DNA of 64,000 nucleotides, taken from assembly GCA_963920575.1 (NCBI GenBank), contig OY986974.1, forward strand, positions 1 through 64,000. The letters run 5' to 3'. The DNA comes from Narthecium ossifragum. Lineage: Eukaryota; Streptophyta; Magnoliopsida; Dioscoreales; Nartheciaceae. Made by a program: the position numbers and the translations under genes. Under the pieces are notes generated by a model. The model was not told where the DNA came from. It worked only from the letters and a program-made list of their open reading frames with translations, and ran no database searches. The stretch's first letter is position 1, and each line of letters begins with the position of its first letter. This document shows, one piece after another, positions 1-10,427 of this stretch.

Positions 1-848
1 AAAAAGATGAATGAGAAATAAGAAAAAAAAATTAGCAATGCCTAGTATCAAAAAGTGAAGGAAAAGGCAAAAAATGTAAAAGGTAAAATCTTGCTATTTT
101 GGAGGTTGAGGTTCCGGGGATTCGACATGCCCGATCAATTGGCCAGGGGCATCGAGGAGGCCTGCATGGGATGATATTCAGCAAAAAGATGAATGAGAAA
201 TAAGAAAAAAAATTAGCAAGACCTAGTATCAAAAAGTGAAAGAAAAGGCAAAAAAGATTACAGGTAAAAGCTTGCTATTTTGGAGGCTGAGGATCCGGGG
301 ATTGGACGTGCTCGATCCGGTGGCCAGGGTCTTCGAGGAGGCCTGACTGGGATGATATTCAGCAAAAAAATGAATGAGAAATAAGAAAAAAAATTAGCAA
401 GGCCTAGTATCAAAAAGTGAAGGAAAAGGCAAAAAGGTAAAAGGTAAAAGCTTGCTATTTTGTAGGCTGAGGATCCGGGGATTCGACGTACCCAATCCGG
501 AGGCCAGGGGCTTCGAGGAGGCGTGCCTGGGATGATATTTAGCAAAAAGATGATTGAAAAAAAGGGAAAAAAATTCGCTAGGCATAGTATCAAAGAGTGA
601 AGGAAAAGGCAAAAAAGGTAAAAGGTAAAAGCTTGCTATTTTGGAGGCTAAGGATCTGGGGATTCGACGTGCGCAATCCAGTGGGCAGGGGCTTCAAGGA
701 GGGCTGCCTGGGATGATATTTAGTAAAAAGATGAATGAGATATAAGAAAAAAATTTAGCAAGGCCTAGTATCAAAAAGTGAAGGAAAAGGCAAAATAGGT
801 AAAAGGTAAAAGCTTGCTATTTTGGAGGTTGAGGATCCGGGGATTCGA
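1..848 (-). repeat. 181-bp satellite array, reverse-oriented block
   Basis: About 4.7 satellite monomers lie here as the reverse complement of the rest of the window. Landmarks on the + strand are AAAAAGTGAAGGAAAAGGC, AAGCTTGCTATTTTGGAGG and GGATCCGGGGATTCGA, which are the complements of the forward landmarks. Spacing between successive copies of ATCAAAAAGTGAAGG is about 181-182 bp. The block runs off the left edge, so its full length is unknown. Open frames on both strands are repeat-driven and change frame from one monomer to the next. I see no gene in it. Confidence 0.95.
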
Positions 849-852
849 TTCA
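845..852. other. satellite orientation-switch junction
   Basis: The reverse monomer reads GAGGATCCGGGGATTCGA and is joined directly to forward monomer sequence TTCATCTTTTTGATGAAAAT. The break falls at about 847-849 with at most one ambiguous base. No spacer or foreign DNA lies between the two orientations. Both monomers are cut internally, so this is a breakpoint inside monomers rather than a join at a natural monomer edge. It marks an inversion or fold-back join within the satellite field. Confidence 0.9.
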
Positions 853-3337
853 TCTTTTTGATGAAAATAATCCTAGGCAGGCCCCCCCTAAGCCCCTGGC
901 CAATGGATCGAGCACGTCGAATCCCCGGATCCTCAGCCTGCAAAATAGTAAGCTTTTATTTTTTACCTTTCTTTACTTTTCCTTTACTTTTTGATAGTCG
1001 GCCTTCCTAATTTTTTTTCTTATTTATCATTCAAATTTTTGCTTAATATAATCCCAGGCAGGGCTTCTCGAAGCCCCTGGCCACCGGATCGGGCACGTCG
1101 AATCCCCGGAAGCTCAGCCGACAAAATAGCAAGCTTTTAACTTTTACCTTTTTACGTTTTCCTTCACTTTTTGATACTAGGCCTTACTAATTTTTTTTAT
1201 GATTACTCATTCATCTTTTTGTTGAAAATCATCCCAGACAGGCCTCTCCTAAGCCCCTTGCCACCGGATCGGGCACGTCAAATCCCCAGATCCAAAGCCT
1301 GCAAAATAGCAAGCTTTTACCTTTTACCTTTTTTTGCCTTTTTCCTTCACTTTTTGATACTAGGCCTTGCTAATTTTTTTTCCTTTTTCTCATTCATATT
1401 TTTGGTGAATATAATCCTAGTCAGGGATTCTCGAAGCCCTTGGCCACTGGATCGGGCACGTCGAATCTCCGGATCATCAGCCTGCAAAATAGCAAGCTTT
1501 TACCTTTTACCTTTTTGCCTTTTCCTTCACTTTTTGATACTAGGCCTTGCTAATTTTTTTTCTTATTTCTCTTTCATTTTTTTGCTGAATATCATTCCAG
1601 CCAGCCTCCTCGAAGACCCTGGCCACCGGATCGAGCACGTCTAATCCCCGGATTCTCAGCTTCCAAAATTACAAGCTTTTACCTTTTACCTTTTTTGCCT
1701 TTTCCTTCACTTTGTGATAATAGGCCTTGCTATTTTTTTTTTTTATCACTCATCTTTTTGATGAAAATCATCCCAGGCAGGTCTCCCCTAAGCCCCTGGC
1801 CAACGGATCGGGCACGTCGAATCCCCGGATCCTCAGCCTCCAAAATAGCAAGCTTTTACCTTTTACTTTTTTTACGTTCTTCTTCACTTTTTGATACTAG
1901 GCCTTGCTAATTTTTTTCCCTTTTTTCATTCATCTTTTTGCTGAATATCATCCCAGGCTGGCCTCCCCTAAGCCCCTAGCCAGCGGATCGGGCACGTCGA
2001 ATCCGCGGATCCTCAGCTTACAAAATAGCAGGCTTTTACCATTTACCTTTTTTGCCTTTTCCTTCACTTTTTGATACTAGGCCTTGCGAATTTTTTTCCC
2101 TTTTTCTCATTCATCTTTTTACTAAATATCATCCCAGGCAGGCCTCCTCGAAGACCCTGGCCACCGGATCGAGCACGTCGAATCCCCGGATCGTCAGCCG
2201 GCAAAATAGCAAGCTTTTACCTTTTACCTTTTTTGCCTTTTCCTTGACTTTTTGATACAATGCCTTGCTAATTATTTTTCTTATTTCTCATTCATCTTTT
2301 TGCGGAATATCATCCCAGGCAGGCCTCCTCGAAGCACCTGGCCACCGGATCGGGCACGTCGAATCCCCGGATCCTTAGCCTCCAAAATAGCAAGCTTTTA
2401 CCTTTTACCTTTTTTGCCTTTTCCTTCACTTTTTGATACTAGTCCTTGCTAATTTATTTTCTTATTTCTCATTCATCTTTTTGTTGAATATCATCCCAGG
2501 CAGGCCTCCTCGAAGCTCCTGGCTACCGAATCGGGCACGTCGAATCTCCGGATCCTCAGCCTCCAAAATAGCAAGCTTTTACCTTTTATCTTTTTTACCT
2601 TTTCCTTCACTTTTTGATACTAGGCCTTGCTAATTTTTTTTCTTATTTATCAATCATCGTTTTGGTGAATATCATCCCAGGCAGGCCTCCTCGAAGCTCC
2701 TGCCTACCGAATCGGGCACGTCGAATCCCCGGATGCTCAGCCTTCAAAATAGCAAGCGTTTACCTTTTACCTTTTTTGCCTTTTCCTTCACTTTTTGATA
2801 CTAGGCCTTGCTAATTTTTTTTCTTATTTCTCATTCATCTTTTTGGTGAATATCATCCCATGCAGGCCTCATCGAAGCTCCTGGCTACCGAATCGGGCAC
2901 GTCGAATCCCCGGATGCTCAGCCTTCAAAATAGCAAGCTTTTACCTTTTACCTTTTTTGCCTTTTCCTTCACTTTTTGATACTAGGCCTTGCTAATTTTT
3001 TTGCCTTTTTCTCATTCATCTTTTTGCTGAATATCATCCCAGGCAGGCCTCCTCGAAGGCCCTGGCCACCGGATCGGGCACGTCGAATCCCCCGATCCTC
3101 AGCCTCAAAAATAGCAAGCTTTTACCTTTTACCTTTTTTCCCTTTTCCTTCACTTTTTGATACTAGGCCTTGCTAATTTTTTTTATTATTTCTCATTCAT
3201 ATTTTTGCTGAATATCATCCCAGGCAGCCCTCCTCGAAGCTCCTGGCTACCGAATCGGGCACGTCGAATCTCCGGATCCTAAGCCTCCAAAATAGAAAGC
3301 TTTTATCTTTTACCTTTTTTGCCTTTTCCCTCACTTT

Positions 3338-5511
3338 TTGATACTAGGACTTGCTAATTTTTTTTTCTTATTTCTCATTCATCTTTTTGCTGAATATCAT
3401 CCCAGGCAGGACCCCTCAAAGCCCCTGGCCACCGGATCGGGCACGTTGAATCCCCGGATTCTCAGGGTCCAAAATAGCAAGCGTTTACCTTTTACATTTT
3501 TTGCCTTTTCCTTCAATCTTTGATACTAGGCCTTAGTAATTTTTTTCCCTTATTCTCATTCATCTTTTCGCTGAATATCATCCCAGGCAGGCCTCCTCGA
3601 AGCCCCTGGCCACCAGATCGGGCACGTCGAATCCACGGATCCTTAGCCTCCAAAATAGCAAGCTTTTACCTTTTACCTTTTTTGCCTTTTCCTTCACTTT
3701 TTGATACTAGGCCTTGCGAATTTTTTTCCCTTTTTCTCAATCATGTTTTTGCTCAATATCATCCCAGGCAGGCCTCTTCGAAGCACCTGCCCAACGGATC
3801 GGGCACATCGAATCCCCGGTTCCTCAGCCTCCAAAATAGCAAGTTTTACCTTTTATCTTTTTTGCCTTTTCCTTCACTTTTTGATACTAGGCCTTGCTAA
3901 TTTATTTTCTTATTTCTCATTAATCTTTTTGTTGAATATCTTCCCAGGCAGGCCTCCTCGAAGCTCCTGGCTACCGGATTGGGCACGTCGAATCCCCGGA
4001 TCCTCAGCCTGCAAAATAGCAAGCTTTTACGTTTTACCTTTTTTGCCTTTTCCTAGACTTTTTGATTTTATGCATTGCTAATTTTTTTTCTTATTTCTCA
4101 ATCATCTTTTTGCTGAATATCATCCCAGGCAGGCCTCCTCGAAGCCCCTGGCCACTGGATCGGGCCCGTCGAATCCCCGGATCCTCAGCCTCCAAAATAG
4201 CAAGCTTTTATCTTTTACCTTTTTTGCCTTTTCCCTCAATTCTTGATACTAGGCCTTGCTATTTTTTTTTTCCTATTTCTCATTCATCTTTTTACTGAAT
4301 ATCATCCCAGGCAGGCCTCCTCGAAGCCCCTGGCCACCGGATCGGGCCCGTCGAATCCCCGGAACCTCAGCCTCCAAAATAGCAAGCTTTTATCTTTTAC
4401 CTTTTTTGCCTTTTCCCTCACTTTTTGATACTAGGCCTTGCTAATTTTTTTTTCTTATTTCTCATTCATCTTTTTGCTGAATATCTTCCCAGGCAGGCCT
4501 CCTCGAAGCCCCTGGCCACCGGATCGGGCACGTTGAATCCCCGGATTCTCAGGGTCCAAAATAGCAAGCGTTTACCTTTTACCTTTTTTGCCTTTTCCTT
4601 CACTTTTTGATACTAGGCATTAGTAATTTTTTTCCCTTATTCTCATTCATCTTTTCACTGAATATCATCCCAGGCAGGCCTCCTCGAAGCCCCTGGCCAC
4701 CGGATCGGGCACGTCCAATCCCCGGATCATTAGCCTTCAAAATAACAAGCTTTTACCTTTTACCTTTTTTGTCTTTTCCTTCACTTTTTGATACTAGGCC
4801 TTGCGAATTTTTTTTCCTTTTTCTCATTCATGTTTTTGCTCAATATCATCCCAGGCAGGCCTCCTCGAAGCACCTGGCCGCCGGATTGGGCACATCGAAT
4901 CCCCGGTTCCTCAGCCTCGAAAATAGCAAGTTTTTACCTTTTATCTTTTTTGCCTTTTCCTTCACTTTTTGATACTAGGCCTTGCTAATTAATTTTCTTA
5001 TTTCACATTCATCTTTTTGTTGAATATCATGCCAGGCAGGCCTCCTCGAAGCTCCTGGCTACTGAATCGGGCACGTCGAATCTCCGGATCCTCAGCCTCC
5101 AAAATAGCAAGCTTTTACCTTTTACCTTTTTTGCTTTTTCCTTCACTTTTTGATACTAGGCCTTGCTAATTTTTTTTCTTATTTCTCAATCATCGTTTTG
5201 GTGAATATCATCCTAGGCAGGCCTCCTCGAAGCTCTTGCCTACCGAATCAGGCACGTCGAATCCCCGGATGCTCAGCCTTCAAAATAGCAAGTGTTTACC
5301 TTTTACCTTTTTTGCCTTTTCCTTCACTTTTTGATACTAGGCCTTAGTAATTTTTTTCCCTTATTCTCATTCGTCTTTTTGCTGAATATCATCCCAGGCA
5401 GGCCTCCTCGAAGACCCTGGCCACCGGATCGGGCACGTCGAATCCCCGGATCCTTAGCCTCCAAAATAGCAAGCTTTTACCTTTTACCTTTTTTGCCTTT
5501 TCCTTCACTTT
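3338..5511 (+). repeat. local multi-monomer duplication inside the satellite
   Basis: The monomers at 3338, 3520 and 3701 recur in the same order at 4425, 4607 and 4788, an offset of 1,087 bp (6 monomers). The type at 4607 recurs again at about 5331, 724 bp (4 monomers) later. Diagnostic variants are TCTCAGGGTCCAAAATAGCA in the first type, a TAGTAATTTTTTTCCCTTATT stretch in the second, and CACATCGAATCCCCGGTTCC in the third. This is a short, older higher-order repeat made by unequal exchange; several base differences separate the copies. Confidence 0.75.
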
Positions 5512-6176
5512 TTGATACTAGGCCTTGCGAATTTTTTTCCCTTTTTCTCAATCATGTTTTTGCTCAATATCATCCCAGGCAGGCCTCCTCGAAGCACCTG
5601 GCCACCGGATCGAGCACATCGAATCCCCGGTTCCTCAGCCTCCAAAATAGCAAGTTTTTACCTTTTATCTTTTTTGCCTTTTCCTTCACTTTTTGATACT
5701 AGGCCTTGGTAATTTATTTTCTTATTTCTCATTCATCTTTTTGTTGAATATCATCCCAGGCAGGCCTCCTCGAAGCTCCTGGCTACTGAATCGGGCACGT
5801 CGAATGTCCGGATCCTCAGCCTCCAAAATAGCAAGCTTTTACCTTTTACCTTTTTTGCCTTTTCCTTCACTTTTTGATACTAGGCCTTTCTAATTTTTTT
5901 TCTTATTTTTCAATCATCGTTTTGGTGAATATCATCCCAGGCAGGCCTCCTCGAAGCTCCTGGCTACCGAATCGGGCACGTCGATTCCCCGGATGCTCAG
6001 CCTTCAAAATAGCAAGCTTTTACCTTTTACCTTTTTTGCCTTTTCCTTCACTTTTTGATACTAGGCTTTGCTAATTTTTTTTCTTATTTCTTATTCATCT
6101 TTTTGCTGAATATCATCCCAGGCAGGCCTCCTCGAAGCCTCTGGCCACCGGATCGGGCACGTCGAATCCCCGGATC

Positions 6177-6181
6177 CTCAG
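6177..6181. repeat. target-site duplication, left copy, solo LTR
   Basis: CTCAG immediately precedes the TGTCAC terminus of the solo LTR. In an uninterrupted monomer this site reads GGATCCTCAGCCTCC. The matching copy is at 8764-8768. Confidence 0.95.
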
Positions 6182-6511
6182 TGTCACACCCCGACCCAGA
6201 AAACCCAAGTGGCGCGATACAAAGCGGAATTATATAAAAACTTAAAGAATTTACAATACAGAGGTAAACAGATATACAATTCATATAACATCATTTGTAC
6301 CATTACAAGATCTTCCAATAAAAGAATATTATACATAAATCTCAAAGTCCTCTAATGATACATAATTTACAAAATCCATCAAGTGTACAAGTGATCATCC
6401 TCCAGCAACCTCAAGCGCCTCTGGATGTAGTCGCGCCGCCAAAAGCTGATCTCGCCTGCTCTACTGAAGAAGAACTGGCGTCTGCACCTGCAAACGCATC
6501 CCGGGTAGGAG

Positions 6512-6526
6512 TGAGCGATAAGCTCA
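6512..6526 (-). other. conserved small stem-loop in the LTR
   Basis: TGAGC, a 5 nt loop, then GCTCA form a perfect 5 bp stem. The same stem recurs at 19240-19254 and 24057-24071 in the other element, with a different loop. Its place in the LTR suggests a transcript-level element, but its role is unknown. Confidence 0.45.
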
Positions 6527-7561
6527 GTAGGGTTCTACTCTACGGCACACTGAAGGGAGGAAAACAACAATAGTGTCGTTTCTCCGTCTAAGTCTAAAGA
6601 ATGCCACGGGGTCCCATAACCCCTATCGATTCCCCAAGGGATCCTACTCTTCTCAACCGACCACGCTGGGAACATCAACCAAACACGCTGGGAGGAAACA
6701 AGAGTCAGAGCCAGTAGGAGCACCCTTTACCCAGCAGGAATCCACTGCCTGGGGACACGTCGGGGACATCGACAACCATCCTTAGCACTTGACCTTGGAG
6801 AACCGACACGACCTCTAAACCTCAAACACTGATCAGAGTTAACTAGCGTAATCCTCAATCACAAGAGATTCTGATCAACCATCACCCTAATCCTGACTAC
6901 CCAGCCGCGGTCCTAATGGCTAGATCCGAGCTACCCGAGAGCCTCGGATCGGCGATCAACCCATCGCCCGCCTAACCTCAGATGCCTCTAATGCAATCAA
7001 GATGCATGCAATGCTCAGGCACAGACAAAGAGATATAAGCATGCAACAAGATGTCATTAACCATACAGGGCTAGGCATAGCTTACAGCTAGCCAAAGGGT
7101 AAGCATAGCAAAGGCCTCCAATACAGGTAATCTATGCTAACCAAACAAAGATACTGAACCAAGCATCGAACACAGATATACAATAGTCTTCAGTGCTCTC
7201 TTGCACCTGACAGACTAAGGTTCCACAGTTACCCCGCAGGTAACTGGCCACATTTATACAATAGCCCTCGACACTCGCCGGCAAGAGGCTAAGGTTCCAC
7301 AGTTCTCCATTAGCTAGCACTCATGGCCAACTAATGGTTAGACAATCAAAGAAGCATCTAACTACAAGCAAACAGGTATTAAATGCAATCAAAACCCTAG
7401 TTTCGTCCAAAAGGGAAAATACTCGATTCGATCCTCAAACCCGATAGAAATCCTTTGAAAACATCATGAAATCCACCTATAAACTTCCAAACATATTTAA
7501 GAATCAATCGCGATTGAAAGCCATTCAAGAAAACCCAGAAAACCATGTTCGAGGGCCCACG

Positions 7562-7935
7562 GACGATGCGACAGTCGATCCGCCGATCGACCGTGAGGCC
7601 ACGGTCGATGTCACGGTCGATCCACCGATCGACCGTGAGGCCAAAACGAGGAAAAGCCCATGGGCGACGGTCGATCGGCCCATCGACTGTCGGGAGCCCA
7701 AAACGAGACAGAGCCTCACGGACGATGCGACGGTCGATCCGACGGTCGACCGTCAGGCAGGATGAAAAAGAGAGAACCCACGGTCGATCGACCCATCGAC
7801 CGTGGGAGGCTAAAATCCCGACAGAGCCTGACGGTCGATGCGACGGTCAATGCGACGGTCGATTCGACGGTCGACCGCCAGGCCCAGAAAGTGTAAAACA
7901 ACACTTGACGGTCGATGCACCGATCGACCGTCGGA
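7562..7935. repeat. cluster of seven GGTCGAT/ATCGACC inverted-repeat blocks
   Basis: Within the solo LTR, about 370 bp hold seven blocks built from the half-site ACGGTCGAT and its complement ATCGACCGT, usually 4-8 nt apart. They begin near 7570, 7601, 7667, 7716, 7779, 7828 and 7906. The clearest is ACGGTCGATGCACCGATCGACCGT-like at 7908-7931. Blocks are separated by 10-45 bp linkers, several sharing GCCAAAACGAG or ACAGAGCC. The tract is much richer in CpG than the surrounding LTR. Each block could fold into a hairpin or present a dyad protein site. Open frames across it on both strands follow the repeat and are not convincing genes. Confidence 0.85.
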
Positions 7936-8465
7936 CCTTAGGCACAGTTCATCAGAACAGTGCCGGAAATCCAATATCTTAGATTTCAAGGATCAAATCA
8001 TGTTGGAAATCGATGAAACTTTGCATACAAGTGTAATTCTCGATGGAGAATCCAATGGTATACAAAAATCACATTTTTGACTGTTAAATCTCCAATTTAG
8101 GTTAAAATGGCCGAAAACCGATAAACGGCGATAAAATGGAAACCAACCGTTAAAATACCGGAATCGCAACGTAGGAATACTGAAAACGAGCCACATCACA
8201 AGTGCTACAAGCTACACAATATGCTAACATGTATTCCTACAGCGAAAGCACAATAAACCTATCCTAGGAGAACCCGATCCAAAGATCGAGGTAGAAACAC
8301 CTACTTGAAGAGATAGGGCAGCTCCTCCACGCATCCCCAACTCCGATCGCCGGAATCCGCTCCTCGAAATCCATCCTCCGATGCCCTAGCACCCAGCCAC
8401 AGGAGAGAGAGGAGAAAGAGAACGCAGGAGAAGAAGAAAAGAAAGAGAGAGAGAAAGGAAAGGGG

Positions 8466-8473
8466 TTTAAATA
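8466..8473 (-). promoter_or_regulatory. candidate TATA box of the solo LTR
   Basis: On the minus strand the sequence reads CTATTTAAACCCC, a TATTTAAA box about 290 bp inside the LTR's sense-strand 5' end. It is followed downstream (8396-8460) by a long C/T-rich tract like the Y-patch and pyrimidine leaders of plant core promoters. Position and context fit the U3/R boundary of an LTR promoter. There is no transcription evidence. Confidence 0.5.
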
Positions 8474-8763
8474 GAAAGCTGGAATCCATCACAGCCGTCC
8501 GATTCGATCTCTCATGATCGAGCTCCGATCTTCCGATCGGACGCGCCCTAAAGGTTCTAATCAAACACATACATCAATCAAAGGCCATGTGTGCAACGCG
8601 GGTGTGAAACTCACCACCAGGGAGCATATTTATCAAAATGCCACTGGAGTCAAAAATAGCGATGCGATCAACTGATCGCATCCCAAGGCCAACCGGGCCA
8701 AACCACAAACCCAGACCCTCGACCTAACACGGTCGGACCAGGTTGGAGGTAAGAGTCCTCACA

Positions 8764-8768
8764 CTCAG
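8764..8768. repeat. target-site duplication, right copy, solo LTR
   Basis: CTCAG directly follows the ...GTCCTCACA end of the solo LTR, and the satellite resumes in phase with CCTCCAAAATAGCAAGC. Confidence 0.95.
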
Positions 8769-9439
8769 CCTCCAAAATAGCAAGCTTTTACCTTTTACCT
8801 TTTTTGTTTTTTCCTTCACTTTTTGATAATAGGACTTGCTAATTTTTTTTCTTATTTCTCATTCATCTTTTTGGTGAATATTATCCCAGGAAGGGCTCCT
8901 CGAATCTCCTGGCTATCGAATCGGACACGTCGAATCCCCGGATGCTCAGCCTCCAAAATAACAAGCTTTTACCTTTTTTGCCTTTTTCTTAACTTTTTGT
9001 TACTAGGCCTTGCTAAATTTTTTCCCTATTTCTCATTCATCTTTTCGGTGAATATCATCCCAGGCAGGCCTCCCATATGCCCCTGGCCACCGGATCGGGC
9101 ACGTCAAATCCCCGGATCCTCAACCTACAAAATAGCAAGCTTTTACCTTTTACCTTTTTGCCTTTTCCTGCACTTTTTGATACTAGGCCTTGCTAATTTT
9201 TTTTCTTATTTCTCAATCATCTTTTTGCTAAATATCAACCCAAGCAGTCCTCCTCGAAGCCCCTGGCCACCAGATCGGACACGTCGAATCCTCGGATCCT
9301 CAGCCCGCAAAATAGCAAACTTTTACTTTTTACCTTTTTTGCCTTTTCCTTCACTTTTTAATACAAGGCCTTGACAATTTTTTTTCTTATTTCTCATTCT
9401 TCTTTTTGCTGAATATCATCCCAGGCAGGCCTCCTTGAA

Positions 9440-10020
9440 GCCTCTGGCCACCGGATCGGGCACGTCGAATCCTCGAAACCTCTGCCTGCAAAATAGCAAG
9501 CTTTTACCTTTTACCTTTTTTGCCTTTTCCTTCACTTTTTGATACTAGGCCTTGCGAATTTTTTTCCCTTTTTCTCATTCATCTTTTCGCTAAATATCAT
9601 CCCAGGAAGGCCTCCTCGAAGCCCCTGGCCACCGGATCGGACACGTTGAATCCCCGGATCCCCAGCCTGCAAAATAGCAAGCTTTTACCTTTTACATTTT
9701 TGCCTTTTCCTTCACTTTTTTATACTAAGCCTTGCTAATTGTTTTTGTTATTTCTCATTCATTTTTTGCTGAAAATCATCCCAGGTAGGCCTCCTCGAAG
9801 ACACTGGCCACCGGATCGAGCATGTCGAATCCCCGGATCCTCAGCCTCCAAAATAGCAATTTTACCTTTTACCTTTTTTGCCTTTTCCTTCACTTTTTGA
9901 TACTAGACCTTGCTAATTTATTTTCTTATTTCTCATTCATCTATTTGCTGAATATAATCCCAGGCAGGCCTCCTCGAAGCCCCTGGTCACCGGATTGGGG
10001 TGGTCGAATCCTCGGATCCT
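9440..10020 (+). repeat. satellite segment duplicated at about 13.15-13.74 kb
   Basis: The monomer series holding CTCGAAACCTCTGCCTGCAA (about 9471), TTTTTATACTAAGCCTTGC (about 9717) and GGTGGTCGAATCCTCGGATC (about 9999) recurs in the same order at about 13.18, 13.43 and 13.71 kb. The copies differ at scattered positions, so the duplication is older than the one at 38.4-43.5 kb. Confidence 0.7.
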
Positions 10021-10423
10021 CAGCCTAGAAAGTATCAAGCTTTTACCTTTTACCTTTTTTGCCTTTTCCTTCACTTTTTGATACTAGGCCTTGCTAATTT
10101 TTTTTCTTATTTCTCATTCATCTTTTTGCTGAATATCATCCCAGGCAGGCCTCCTCGAAGCCCCTGGCAACCGGATCGGGGTGGTCGAATCCCCGGATCC
10201 TCAGCCTCCAAGCTTTTACCTTTTACCTTTTTTGCCTTTTTCTTCACTTTTTGATACTAGGCCTTGCAAATTTTTTTTCTTATTTCTCATTCATATTTTT
10301 GCTGAATATCATCCCAGGGAGGCCTCCTCGAAGCCCCTGGCCACCGGATCGGGAACGTCGAATCCCAGGATCCTCAGCATCCAAAACAGCAAGCTTTTAC
10401 CTTTCACCTTTTTTGCCTTTTCC

Positions 10424-10427
10424 TTCA
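10424..10427 (+). other. internally deleted monomer (about 47 bp lost)
   Basis: The sequence passes from CCTTTTCCTTCA straight into TCTTTTTGCTAAATG. The spacing between flanking GATACTAG landmarks is about 315 bp instead of 362. TTCA occurs at both ends of the lost interval, so the join is at a 4 bp microhomology. Confidence 0.75.

Larger units (their letters stand above)
849..6181 (+). repeat. 181-bp satellite array, forward block 1
   Basis: About 29 head-to-tail monomers. Forward landmarks are TTTTTGATACTAGGCCTTGC, GAATATCATCCCAGGCAGGC, CGGATCGGGCACGTCGAATC and AAATAGCAAGCTTTTACC. Most monomers carry BamHI (GGATCC), HindIII (AAGCTT) and StuI (AGGCCT) motifs. Landmarks at 2433, 2614, 2795 and 2976 are exactly 181 bp apart. 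One half of the monomer is a T/C-rich strand with long T runs and the other half is GC-rich. A subfamily containing CTCCTGGCTACCGAATCGGG is frequent from about 2.5 to 6.0 kb and was not noticed elsewhere. No genes are seen. Confidence 0.97.
6182..8763 (-). mobile_element. solo LTR of a Ty3/gypsy (Del/Tekay-like) retrotransposon
   Basis: A 2,582 bp non-satellite segment begins TGTCACACCCCGAC and ends GTCCTCACA, the TG...CA termini of an LTR, and is bounded by perfect 5 bp CTCAG duplications. Only one copy of the termini is present, and there is no primer site, coding domain or second LTR inside, so it is best read as a solo LTR left by LTR-LTR recombination. Its ends and the block around 6468-6570 are clearly similar to the 611 bp LTRs of the element at 18875-24302, including GGGTAGGAGTGAGC and an adjacent AGCTCAG. 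By that relationship its sense strand is the minus strand, starting TGTGAGGAC. A length of 2.6 kb is plausible for Del-type LTRs. A very short nonautonomous element is the less likely alternative. Confidence 0.85.

Noticed and set aside
7466..7982. Arg/Asp-rich open frames over the inverted-repeat cluster in the solo LTR
   Set aside because: Several frames on both strands are open over the same tract because of the GGTCGATC repeat; none has a plausible start context or domain.
8301..8570. 89-codon minus-strand frame with a hydrophobic segment in the solo LTR
   Set aside because: It begins upstream of the candidate TATA box and the hydrophobic part is the translated C/T-rich leader. It is unlikely to be expressed as read.
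6182..8763. DNA transposon or Helitron as the identity of the 2.6 kb insertion
   Set aside because: Termini are TG...CA with a 5 bp duplication and clear similarity to the LTRs at 18.9 and 23.7 kb; there are no terminal inverted repeats of useful length and no transposase.
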